Positions 17,018 through 24,889 of a stretch of DNA of 64,000 bases are shown piece by piece. Position numbers and translations under genes: made by a program. Positions within the stretch are counted from its first letter, which is position 1. The number at the start of each line of letters is the position of its first letter. The notes below the pieces were generated by a model, which saw only the letters and a program-made list of their open reading frames with translations, was not told where the DNA came from and did not search any database. The stretch comes from Bog-473 sp963704355 (GTDB lineage Bacteria; Actinomycetota; Acidimicrobiia; Acidimicrobiales; RAAP-2): positions 4,030,001 through 4,094,000 of the forward strand of contig OY969891.1 in NCBI GenBank assembly GCA_963704355.1, given 5' to 3'.

Positions 17018-17058
17018 GCGGTCGGCTCGGCCAGTTCGTGGCCCGAGCCGTCGTCGCG

Positions 17059-18225
17059 TTAGACCGGTTCGTCGGCGAGGATGCGGCCGAGGCGGCGCAG
17101 GCTCTCGTTGGCCCCGCCCAGCGTCAGCTCGACCTGTTCGGTCAACAGGAAGAAGCGGTGCAGCGGGTAGTCGCGGTCGACACCCACGCCGCCGTGGAGG
17201 TGCGACGCCGCGTGGACGACGCGTTGGCCACCCTCGGCGGCCCAGTACTTGGCGATGGCGATCTCAGAAGCTGCGGGCAGGCCGGCCGCGAGCCGCGACG
17301 CCGCCTGCCACGCCGTGAGCCGGATGGCCTCGGTGTCCACGTAGGCGTCGGCCGCCCTTTGGCCCACGGCCTGGAACGTGGCGATTGGCTTGTCGAATTG
17401 CTCCCGGGTCTTGGTGTACTCCGCCGTGAGCTCGAGTGCGGCCGCGCAAACCCCGGCCTCGAGCACGCAGAGCGCGGTCGTGGCGAACTCCGTGATGAGG
17501 CCGATGATGGCGGCGCCGTCGGCGTCGTCACCCCCCAAGCGGCGGTCGGCCGGCACGTTGACAGCCGCCAGCTCGACGACGGCCTCAGGACGACCTGTCG
17601 TCGTGGTCTGGCGGGTCATGGTCAGGCCCGGAGAGCCGCCGTCCACTATGAAGACGCCGACACCGATCGTGGCGCCGTCGTCCCCTTTGCACACGGCAGG
17701 AATCAACAACGCGTCAGCCACCAGCGCCGCCGGCACGCAGGCCTTGGTACCCGTGAGCGACCACGACCCGTCGGCGTGGGCGGTGGCCGTCGTCGCCGGC
17801 TCGGGCCCGCCGGACAAGATGACCTCCCCGCTCAGCTCGGCCAGGGCGGCGGTGAGGACGATGTCGCCACCCACCACGCCGGTCAACCACGCCTTCCGCT
17901 GGGCGTCCGTCCCGAACTCGGCAATCGGCACGGCGCCGTAGACCATCGTCTCGACGACGGGCACGTACGCGGCCGTGCGGCCAGCGGCCTCGATCACGAG
18001 GCAGGCGGCGACGAAATCAAGCTCCGCCCCGCCGACGTCCTCGGGCAGGTGGATCCCGAGCAATCCGGCGTTCGCCAGGTCGCGCCACAGGTCGCGGTCG
18101 AAGGGCCCGTCGTCACCGGCCGCGGCCTCAATCTGCTTGAGGCGATCGTGCGTGGCCCGCTCGCCGAAGATCTGCCCGGCCAGTTGACGGACGGCTTCCT
18201 GCTCTTCGCTGTAGTTGAAGTCCAT
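17059..18225 (-). CDS. Acyl-CoA dehydrogenase (ChsE1-type subunit), second pair
   Basis: 388 residues, MDFNYSEEQEAVRQLAGQIF, with C-terminal blocks YTKTREQFDKPIATFQAVGQ and ASHLHGGVGVDRDYPLHRFF. Similar in layout to the ChsE1-like protein at 1064-2215. Lies 22 bases after the other dehydrogenase of this pair; actinobacterial steroid ACADs of this type work as heterotetramers, so these two probably form one enzyme. Specificity unknown. Confidence 0.87.
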   Translation of the reverse strand: MDFNYSEEQEAVRQLAGQIFGERATHDRLKQIEAAAGDDGPFDRDLWRDLANAGLLGIHLPEDVGGAELDFVAACLVIEAAGRTAAYVPVVETMVYGAVPIAEFGTDAQRKAWLTGVVGGDIVLTAALAELSGEVILSGGPEPATTATAHADGSWSLTGTKACVPAALVADALLIPAVCKGDDGATIGVGVFIVDGGSPGLTMTRQTTTTGRPEAVVELAAVNVPADRRLGGDDADGAAIIGLITEFATTALCVLEAGVCAAALELTAEYTKTREQFDKPIATFQAVGQRAADAYVDTEAIRLTAWQAASRLAAGLPAASEIAIAKYWAAEGGQRVVHAASHLHGGVGVDRDYPLHRFFLLTEQVELTLGGANESLRRLGRILADEPV

Positions 18226-18247
18226 GGGATCTCCTGGCTCGGCGGGC

Positions 18248-19423
18248 TCAGCGCAGCGACCGCGGCATGCCGAGGCCGAAGATCGCGATGAGGTCCCGTT
18301 GGATCTCGTTGGTCCCGCCGCCGAAGGTCAAGATGATCATGGAGCGGGCGTACATCTCGAGCCGCCCGGCGATGACCGAGGCCGGTGACCCGCGCGTGAG
18401 GTATCCCGCCTGCCCGAGGATCTCCATCAGCGAGCGGAACGCCCGCAGGTAGAACTCGGTGCCGAAGACCTTGATGGACGAGGCGTCGGCGACGTCGAGT
18501 TGGCCCTGGGTGCCCTGCCAGGCCACCTTCCAGTTGATGAGGCGGAGGAACTCGAGCTCGGCGTGGACCCGGGCCAGGTGCTCTTGCACCCACTCCTGGT
18601 CGATGACCCGGCGCCCGTCGGGCAGCTTGGTGGCCTGGGCCCAGGCCCGGACGTCGGTGAGGACGCGCTCGACGATGCCCGGCGAGCAGAGGGTGACGCG
18701 CTCGTGGTTGAGCTGGTTGGTGATGAGGTTCCAGCCCTGGTTCTCCCCGCCGACAAGGGTTGTGGCGGGCACACGCACGTCCTCGTAGAACGTGTAGTTG
18801 ATGTTGTGGTCACCCAGGAGCTTCATGGGCACCACGCGGATGCCGGGGGTGTCCATCGGCACGAGGAACATGGAGATCCCTTTGTGCTTGGACACGTTGG
18901 GGTCGGTGCGGGTGGCCAGCCAGATGTAGTCGGCGTCGCCGGCCAGGCTGGTGAAGACCTTCGAACCGTTGATCACGTACTCGTCGCCGTCGCGGACGGC
19001 GCGCGTCGTCAGCGACGCCAGGTCGGTGCCGGCGTTGGGCTCGGTGTAGCCGATACAGAAGTGGAGCTCCCCGGCGAGGATCTTGGGCAAGAAGAACTCC
19101 TTCTGCTCCTGGGTGCCGAAGTTCATGATGGTCGGGCCCACCGTGTTGATCGTCAGCATCGGCACCGGGGCACCGCTGCGCATCGACTCGTCGAAGAAGA
19201 TGAACTGTTCGATCGCCGAGCGGCCTTGGCCGCCCCACTCCTTGGGCCAGCCGATGCCGAGCCAGCCGTCCTGGCCCATCTGCTTGACCACCCGGCGGAC
19301 CACGGGGCCGATGCCGTGCGCCTGCGACAACTCATGTTCGACCTCGGGCGTCAGCAGGTTCTGGTAGTAGGCGCGCAGCTCGCTCTTCAGCGCCTGCTGC
19401 TCCTCGGTGTAGGCAATCTCCAT
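18248..19423 (-). CDS. Acyl-CoA dehydrogenase (ChsE2-type subunit), second pair
   Basis: 391 residues, MEIAYTEEQQALKSELRAYY, with YTEPNAGTDLASLTTRAVRD, KVFTSLAGDADYIWLA and the terminal TFGGGTNEIQRDLIAIFGLG before an ordinary stop. It is a close structural match to the ChsE2-like gene at 3321-4498, and its clean end after GLGMPRSLR is what shows that the other copy is frameshifted. First gene of its two-gene unit, with a KstR-like site 84-97 bases upstream. Confidence 0.88.
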   Translation of the reverse strand: MEIAYTEEQQALKSELRAYYQNLLTPEVEHELSQAHGIGPVVRRVVKQMGQDGWLGIGWPKEWGGQGRSAIEQFIFFDESMRSGAPVPMLTINTVGPTIMNFGTQEQKEFFLPKILAGELHFCIGYTEPNAGTDLASLTTRAVRDGDEYVINGSKVFTSLAGDADYIWLATRTDPNVSKHKGISMFLVPMDTPGIRVVPMKLLGDHNINYTFYEDVRVPATTLVGGENQGWNLITNQLNHERVTLCSPGIVERVLTDVRAWAQATKLPDGRRVIDQEWVQEHLARVHAELEFLRLINWKVAWQGTQGQLDVADASSIKVFGTEFYLRAFRSLMEILGQAGYLTRGSPASVIAGRLEMYARSMIILTFGGGTNEIQRDLIAIFGLGMPRSLR

Positions 19424-19506
19424 CGGTGTCCCTCCCGGGATGGCGCGGGCGCATCGGCCCACGTCACACGCCACGTCATCGCCGCCCACCCGAGGGCTCG
19501 GCGCGC

Positions 19507-19520
19507 TAGAACACGTTACA
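19507..19520. promoter_or_regulatory. KstR-like operator between ACAD pair and thiolase
   Basis: TAGAACACGTTACA fits TnnAACnnGTTnnA at all eight fixed positions. It lies in the 214-base divergent gap between the second ACAD pair and the thiolase, so one bound repressor could control both. Confidence 0.7.
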
Positions 19521-19637
19521 GTCGTCCTCGGGGCCGCGGCCAATGGCGGCCCGCCGGAGCCTGACTACCGACGAGTAACCTGCAATTCGCCTCGGGCGGG
19601 AGCCCAGGCCCACGATCGAAACCAGGAGCCTCTCATC

Positions 19638-20843
19638 ATGCCTGAAGCCGTCATCGTCGCCACCGGCCGCACGCCGATCGGCCGTGCCAACAAGGGCTCG
19701 CTCGTCGAGTGCCGGCCCGACGACCTGAGCGCCCTCGTCATCAAGGCGGTGCTCGACAAGGTGCCCCAGCTCGACCCGAACACGGTGGAGGACGTGCTCC
19801 TCGGTTGCGGCCAGCCGGCGGGCGAGGCCGGGTACAACGTGGCGCGGGTGGCGGCGATCCTGGCCGGCCTGCCCGACGTGCCCGGCGTGACGGTGAACCG
19901 CTACTGCTCCTCCTCGCTGCAGACCATCCGCATGGCGGCGCACGCCATCCGGGCCGGCGAGGGTGATGTCTTCGTTGCGGCCGGCGTCGAGACGGTGAGC
20001 CGCTACCTGCACGGCGCGTCGGACACGGGCCCGCACAACGCCGCGTTCGCCGACGCCGAGCAACGCACGAAGGTCCGCACGCCGGCCGTCACAGAGGCCT
20101 GGACGCCGCCGGCCGGGCTGCCCGACGTCTACATCGCCATGGGCCAGACCGCGGAGAACGTCGCCGAATACGAGAAGGTCAGCCGGGCCGAGCAGGACGA
20201 GTTCGCGCTCAGGTCACAGACCCGGGCCGTCGAGTCCCAGGAGAACGGCTTCTTCGAGCGCGAGATCATCCAGGTGACCTTGTCCGACGGCACCGTCGTG
20301 ACCAAGGACGACGGGCCACGGCCGAACACGACGCTCGAAGGACTGTCGAGCCTGCAGCCCGTCTTTCGCGAGGGCGGCACGGTGACGGCAGGCAACGCCT
20401 GCCCGCTCAACGACGGCGCCGCCGCCGTGATCGTGATGAGTGACACGAAGGCCAAGGAGCTCGGGATCACGCCGCTGGCCCGCATCGTGGCGAGCGGCGT
20501 GTCGGGCCTCAACCCCGAGATCATGGGCCTCGGCCCGATCGACGCCTGCCGCCAGGTCCTGGCCCGGGCCAACATGACCATCGACGACATCGACCTGGTG
20601 GAGATCAACGAGGCGTTCGCCGCGCAGGTCATCCCGTCGGCCAAGCAGCTCGGCATCAGCTGGGACAAGCTCAACGTGAAGGGCGGCGCCATCGCGCTCG
20701 GTCACCCGTTCGGCCAGACCGGTGCACGGATCATGACGACGCTGCTCAACGCGCTCGAGGACACCGGTAAGACGTTCGGCCTCGAGTCGATGTGCGTCGG
20801 CGGCGGCCAGGGCATGGCCATGATCGTCGAGCGCCTGAGCTGA
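19638..20843 (+). CDS. Thiolase (acetyl-CoA C-acyltransferase)
   Basis: 401 residues with the degradative thiolase pattern: MPEAVIVATGRTPIGRANKG, active-site Cys in VNRYCSSSLQTIRMA near residue 92, the GH pair in IALGHPFGQTGAR and the second catalytic Cys in CVGGGQGMAMI. It releases acetyl- or propionyl-CoA from a 3-oxoacyl-CoA. ATG at 19638 has a CAGGAG site. The perfect KstR-like operator upstream and divergent ACAD pair suggest a role in steroid or related acyl-CoA degradation, like FadA5, though sequence alone would fit general beta-oxidation. Confidence 0.9.
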   Translation: MPEAVIVATGRTPIGRANKGSLVECRPDDLSALVIKAVLDKVPQLDPNTVEDVLLGCGQPAGEAGYNVARVAAILAGLPDVPGVTVNRYCSSSLQTIRMAAHAIRAGEGDVFVAAGVETVSRYLHGASDTGPHNAAFADAEQRTKVRTPAVTEAWTPPAGLPDVYIAMGQTAENVAEYEKVSRAEQDEFALRSQTRAVESQENGFFEREIIQVTLSDGTVVTKDDGPRPNTTLEGLSSLQPVFREGGTVTAGNACPLNDGAAAVIVMSDTKAKELGITPLARIVASGVSGLNPEIMGLGPIDACRQVLARANMTIDDIDLVEINEAFAAQVIPSAKQLGISWDKLNVKGGAIALGHPFGQTGARIMTTLLNALEDTGKTFGLESMCVGGGQGMAMIVERLS

Positions 20844-20961
20844 TCCCGCTCGCCCAGTATGGGCCGGTCGCACCGCGAAGCACTGGACCCCGTCGTTCAT
20901 TGCCCCGCTGGCAACGCCATCAGATCTGGAGTTGTGAAGACCGGAGAAGGTCAAGCCAACT

Positions 20962-21999
20962 CTACGAGCCGCCTCCGCCCCCATGGGCCTCGTCGACCGC
21001 GGGGACGGGACCGGGGTCCACGCCCTCGCGAGCGGCCAGGTGCAGCGAGACCAGCTCGCCCAGGAGCGCCAGGTCGAGGAAGCACCCGAGGTCGTCGTCG
21101 CCCTCGGCCCCGACCTCGAGAACGTCGGCCATGACCTCCTCGGTGGCGGCGCGCACCGCGCCGAACAGACCGGCGACGCGGGCGTCCTCGGCGTCGTGGC
21201 GCAGCAACACCAGGGTCATCGTCTGGCGCGTGATGTCGCCGCCCTGGCCCCACCCCGCCAGCTCGTCGTAGGCAAGCGCGGGCAGGGCCGCCGCGAAGGA
21301 GGGCGTCTTGGCGTTCAGGTTCATGCGTTGTTTCCACCAGTGCGCCGCCGCGCCCGTGACGCCGCCGGAGCCGTAGACGAGCGGGATGGTCCGCCCGATA
21401 CGCCGGGCGAGCTCGGCCGCCGGTCCATGGGGCGCACGGAAGACGTCGCCGCGACGCCCGAGCGCCGCCGCCGCGGCCTCCACCGAGGCCGCTCGGTCCG
21501 GGAGCAGCCCCAACGCCGACAGTGCGACGAGCACGGCCACGGTCGCCGGGCCGACCGCCGCACGGGCGCCGCCGCCGCCGGGCGACACCGGGCACCACGC
21601 GACACCGCCGCCGGCGACGAGTGGTGCGAGCGCCTCCTCGTTACCGACCGCGAGCACGCGGGCGCCCCGCGCCTGTGCCTCCTGGGCCGCCGCCACCGTC
21701 TCTGGATTCTCGGTCCCGAGGGCCACCGCGACCGCGACCGTCCCCGCGCCCACCCAGTTCGGCACCGCCGTGCCGTCCCCGATCCAGAAGGGCACCTCGA
21801 GATCGGGCGCAGCGACAGCCGCCGCGGCCTCACACGCCGTGGCGGCGGTGCCCAGTCCGAACGCGGCCACCGCACGGGCCGGCTCGGCGACGGTGGCGAA
21901 GGTGCGCTGCGCCTCCCGGAGCGCCGCGCGCAACTGATCGGGTAGCGCGGCGGCGGCGTCCCACATCCCGAGCGTGTCGGGAGAGGACCGGTCGGTCAC
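20962..21999 (-). CDS. SIS-domain protein (Rv3256c/TobH-like, phosphosugar isomerase family)
   Basis: 345 residues from a GTG overlapping the Trm112-like stop (GTGA). A double SIS (phosphosugar-binding) layout is seen, with GTVAVAVALGTENPETVAAA and IPLVYGSGGVTGAAAHWWKQ, then MNLNAKTPSFAAALPALAYD, the pattern of the phosphoglucose/phosphomannose isomerase C-terminal module. In mycobacteria the homologue (Rv3256c) sits next to manB, as here. A mannose-6-phosphate isomerase role is plausible but unproven. Last gene of the ManB-Trm112-SIS operon. Confidence 0.75.
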   Translation of the reverse strand: MTDRSSPDTLGMWDAAAALPDQLRAALREAQRTFATVAEPARAVAAFGLGTAATACEAAAAVAAPDLEVPFWIGDGTAVPNWVGAGTVAVAVALGTENPETVAAAQEAQARGARVLAVGNEEALAPLVAGGGVAWCPVSPGGGGARAAVGPATVAVLVALSALGLLPDRAASVEAAAAALGRRGDVFRAPHGPAAELARRIGRTIPLVYGSGGVTGAAAHWWKQRMNLNAKTPSFAAALPALAYDELAGWGQGGDITRQTMTLVLLRHDAEDARVAGLFGAVRAATEEVMADVLEVGAEGDDDLGCFLDLALLGELVSLHLAAREGVDPGPVPAVDEAHGGGGGS

Positions 22000-22238
22000 C
22001 CCTGGGCGGGCCCGGTCGCCCGCACCTCGTCCTTCTCCGCCTTGGCCGTCAGGCGCTCGTGCTCGGCCTCGCCAACATCGACGGCCTCGTCCACCAGCAG
22101 CACCGGGACGCCGTCGACCACCGCGTAGCTCTTGCGCAGCCGTGGGTTGTAGAGGACGTCCTCGTCCTCGAACCACAGCAGCGGGCCTTTGTCGACCGGG
22201 CAGGCCAGGACGTCGAGCAGCAAGGGATCAAGGCTCAT
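21996..22238 (-). CDS. Trm112-like (UPF0434) small protein
   Basis: 80 residues: LLLDVLACPVDKGPLLWFED then RLRKSYAVVDGVPVLLVDEA. Matches the Trm112/UPF0434 family, but only the first Cys of the possible zinc set is kept, as in many bacterial members. Between ManB and the SIS protein; the stop overlaps the next start (GTGA) and it lies 9 bases after manB. Function in bacteria is unknown; possibly an activator or scaffold of a partner enzyme. Confidence 0.82.
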   Translation of the reverse strand: MSLDPLLLDVLACPVDKGPLLWFEDEDVLYNPRLRKSYAVVDGVPVLLVDEAVDVGEAEHERLTAKAEKDEVRATGPAQG

Positions 22239-22247
22239 GATGGCTCC

Positions 22248-23612
22248 TCATTCGGCGCCGGCACCCGCACCGGCGTGCGCGGCAATCAGCTCCTGCACTT
22301 CGGCGACGTGCTGCGCGCAGAGCTCGGGCGTCTTCGCCTCGAGGTTGAGGCGCAGCAAGGGCTCGGTGTTGGAGGGACGCACGTTGTACCACCAGTCATC
22401 GTGTTCGACCGTCAGCCCGTCGAGCAGGTCGACCGAGTCGCCGGCGGCGCGTTCGGCCTCCGCCATCGCGGCCACCGTGGCCACCGGGCTCGTCACCTCG
22501 GTGTTGATCTCGCCCGAGTCCGCGTAGCGCTGGTAGGGCTGGAGCATGACGGACAGCGGCTCGTCGCTCTGGCTGATCAGCTCCAGGACCAGCAACGCGG
22601 TGATGATGCCCGAGTCCGCCCGGAAATTGTCGCGGTAGTAGTAGTGCCCCGAGTGCTCGCCGCCGAAGATGGCGCCCGTGTCGGCCATGATCTTCTTGAT
22701 GATGGAGTGGCCCACCTGGGTCCGGATGGCGGTGCCGCCCATCTCGGCCACCACCTCGGGCACGACGTGGGAACAGATGAGGTTGTAGAGGATCGTCTCG
22801 CCCGGGTGCTTCGTCAGCATGGAGGCCGCGACCAGCGCTGTGGTCAGCGACCCCGAGACGGGCTCCGCGTTCTCGTCCACGAGGAACACCCGGTCGGCGT
22901 CGCCGTCGAAGGCGAGGCCGATGTCGGCGCCTCGCGCCAGGACCTCCTTTTTGAGAGCGACCAGGTTCTCCGGCTGGATCGGGTCGGCCGGGTGGTTGGG
23001 GAACGTGCCGTCGAGCTCGGGGAACAGGATCTCGACCTCGAAGGGCAGGTGCTCGAAGACGGTCGGCACGACCAGCCCGCCCATGCCGTTGGCGGTGTCG
23101 GCCACCACCTTGAGCGGGCGCAACGTCGTCTGGTCGACGAACGAGATGACGTGGTGCGCCCACTCCCCCAACAGGTCCAGCTCCTGTCGGCCTCCCGTCA
23201 GGGGCGGTAACCACTCGCCGAGCAGCTTCTCCGACTCCGCCTCGATCTCGGCCAGGCCGGTGTCGCGCCCGATCGGGCGCGCGCCCGAGAGGCAGAGCTT
23301 CATCCCGTTGTACTGCGCCGGGTTGTGCGACGCCGTGAACATCGCACCGGGCGCTTCGAGGTGGCCGGACGCGAAGTAGAGGAAGTCGGTCGAGGCGAGG
23401 CCGAGGTCTGTGATGCCGACGCCCTCGGCGCGCACCCCGTCGGAGAAGGCGGCCGAAAGCTCGACGCCGGACTCGCGCATGTCCCTCGCGACGAGGATCT
23501 CGGGCGCGCCGGCGAAGCGCGCCATGGCGCGCCCGATGGCGAGACACATCTCGGCGTCGAGCTGATCGGGCACCGTGCCCCGCACGTCGTACGCCTTGAA
23601 GACCTGGTCCAT
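22248..23612 (-). CDS. manB: Phosphomannomutase/phosphoglucomutase
   Basis: 454 residues with every alpha-D-phosphohexomutase motif: the active serine loop MFTASHNPAQYNGMKL near 95, the metal loop LAFDGDADRVFLVDE near 235, the sugar loop IFGGEHSGHYYYRDNF and the phosphate-binding VRPSNTEPLLRLNL. It interconverts mannose-6-P and mannose-1-P, which with ManC (44.2 kb) gives GDP-mannose for the many mannosyl-type glycosyltransferases here. Start at MDQVFKAYDVRG (ATG 23612). First of a three-gene unit. Confidence 0.92.
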   Translation of the reverse strand: MDQVFKAYDVRGTVPDQLDAEMCLAIGRAMARFAGAPEILVARDMRESGVELSAAFSDGVRAEGVGITDLGLASTDFLYFASGHLEAPGAMFTASHNPAQYNGMKLCLSGARPIGRDTGLAEIEAESEKLLGEWLPPLTGGRQELDLLGEWAHHVISFVDQTTLRPLKVVADTANGMGGLVVPTVFEHLPFEVEILFPELDGTFPNHPADPIQPENLVALKKEVLARGADIGLAFDGDADRVFLVDENAEPVSGSLTTALVAASMLTKHPGETILYNLICSHVVPEVVAEMGGTAIRTQVGHSIIKKIMADTGAIFGGEHSGHYYYRDNFRADSGIITALLVLELISQSDEPLSVMLQPYQRYADSGEINTEVTSPVATVAAMAEAERAAGDSVDLLDGLTVEHDDWWYNVRPSNTEPLLRLNLEAKTPELCAQHVAEVQELIAAHAGAGAGAE

Positions 23613-23716
23613 GCGGCTCACCGGCCCCACCATAGGGGGCGATGGGCGGGGCCTCCGAACCCGCACACCGAGGCCGTGGTGCACGGCGCCGGGGCGCGGC
23701 GCGGCCGTCGCGGGCA

Positions 23717-24787
23717 CTAGTGGAAGGAGACGCTCCCGCTGGTCGCGATGGCGATGATGGCGACCAGGTTGAACGAGGCGTGCGCCACCATGTTCATGCC
23801 GAGCCGGCCCGTGCGGTACGAGACCGCGGACAAGATAACGCCGAAGGTGGCCAGCCCCGCGAACTGCACCCACTCCCCGTGGGCCAGGCCGAAGAGGAGA
23901 CCGTCGGCGATCACGGCCAGGACGACTCCGGCGACACGGGCGCCGCCGGCTGCCCGCAGCGGCGTGAACAGCCGGACCAGCGCCTTCAGCAACAGCCCGC
24001 GGAAGAACAACTCCTCGGCCGCCGGCGCCAGCAGCACGGTGGCGATCGCGATGACGAGGAAGCCGCCGCCGTGCGAGGCGCCGGTCAGACGCTGCGAGGG
24101 CGCATTGAAGTTGTGGATGTCGTGCTGGAACGGTGCGTACATGAGGGCGACGAGCAACTGGCCGCCCAGGCCGATGAGGATGCCGACCAGGTCCACGACC
24201 TTGAAGCGCAGACCGAGGTCGCGCACGAAGTGGCCGGTGCCCTGCGTCCGGCTGGCCAGCCAGGGGGCGCCGATGAACCCGATCCACAGCCCCACCAGCG
24301 TGACGACCACGTACCACTCGGGCGGGACGGCCTGGGTGGCGATCGCTTGGATCTGGGACGCCGTCTTGCCTGCGATGACACCGCCCACGGCGGCGAAGAT
24401 CGTCGCCGCGAGCTGGCCGACGACGAAGCCGATGATGGCGTAGAGCAGCCAGATCGAGCCCTGACGCTTGGTCTGCGGGGGGACCCACGGCGTATCGAGG
24501 AACGGGCCGTTGCCGGTGGCGCGCGGGGGCGGCGCGTCCGGGGACGCCCGCTGCGGGTACGGCGGGTAGGGCTGTGCGAGGTAGGCGGTGGGGGGCGGCG
24601 GTTGCGGCGGTGCGGTCACTGCGCCCGGGGTTGCGGCGGGGGCCGGCGCGGGCGTGGGCACCGGAGTGGGCGCGGGCGGCGGGGCGGCCTGCTGGAGCCA
24701 CTCGCGCGGCACGAAACCTGCCGGCACCGGACCCGGCGGGCGCGCCGGCGGTCCGGGCGGGGACGCCCCGGGCTCGGTGTCGCTCAT
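23717..24787 (-). CDS. CPBP-family intramembrane metalloprotease
   Basis: 356 residues. The first 110 are Pro/Ala-rich and disordered; about eight membrane segments follow. The CPBP/Abi motifs are present: APAAEELFFRGLLLKAL (EExxxR) and then FGLAHGEWVQFAGL (FxxxH) with the closing NMVAHASFNLVAII. These membrane glutamic/metallo-proteases include CAAX prenyl proteases and bacteriocin-immunity proteins; the role here is unknown. Divergent from ftsH. Confidence 0.85.
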   Translation of the reverse strand: MSDTEPGASPPGPPARPPGPVPAGFVPREWLQQAAPPPAPTPVPTPAPAPAATPGAVTAPPQPPPPTAYLAQPYPPYPQRASPDAPPPRATGNGPFLDTPWVPPQTKRQGSIWLLYAIIGFVVGQLAATIFAAVGGVIAGKTASQIQAIATQAVPPEWYVVVTLVGLWIGFIGAPWLASRTQGTGHFVRDLGLRFKVVDLVGILIGLGGQLLVALMYAPFQHDIHNFNAPSQRLTGASHGGGFLVIAIATVLLAPAAEELFFRGLLLKALVRLFTPLRAAGGARVAGVVLAVIADGLLFGLAHGEWVQFAGLATFGVILSAVSYRTGRLGMNMVAHASFNLVAIIAIATSGSVSFH

Positions 24788-24889
24788 CAAAAAGACGATA
24801 CCGGCGGACCGCGGGCGCGCGACGTGCAGGCCACGGCGGCATCGGCCCAGGTGAGGGGCGGTCACCGCGGATCGAGGGGGGCGCCTAGC

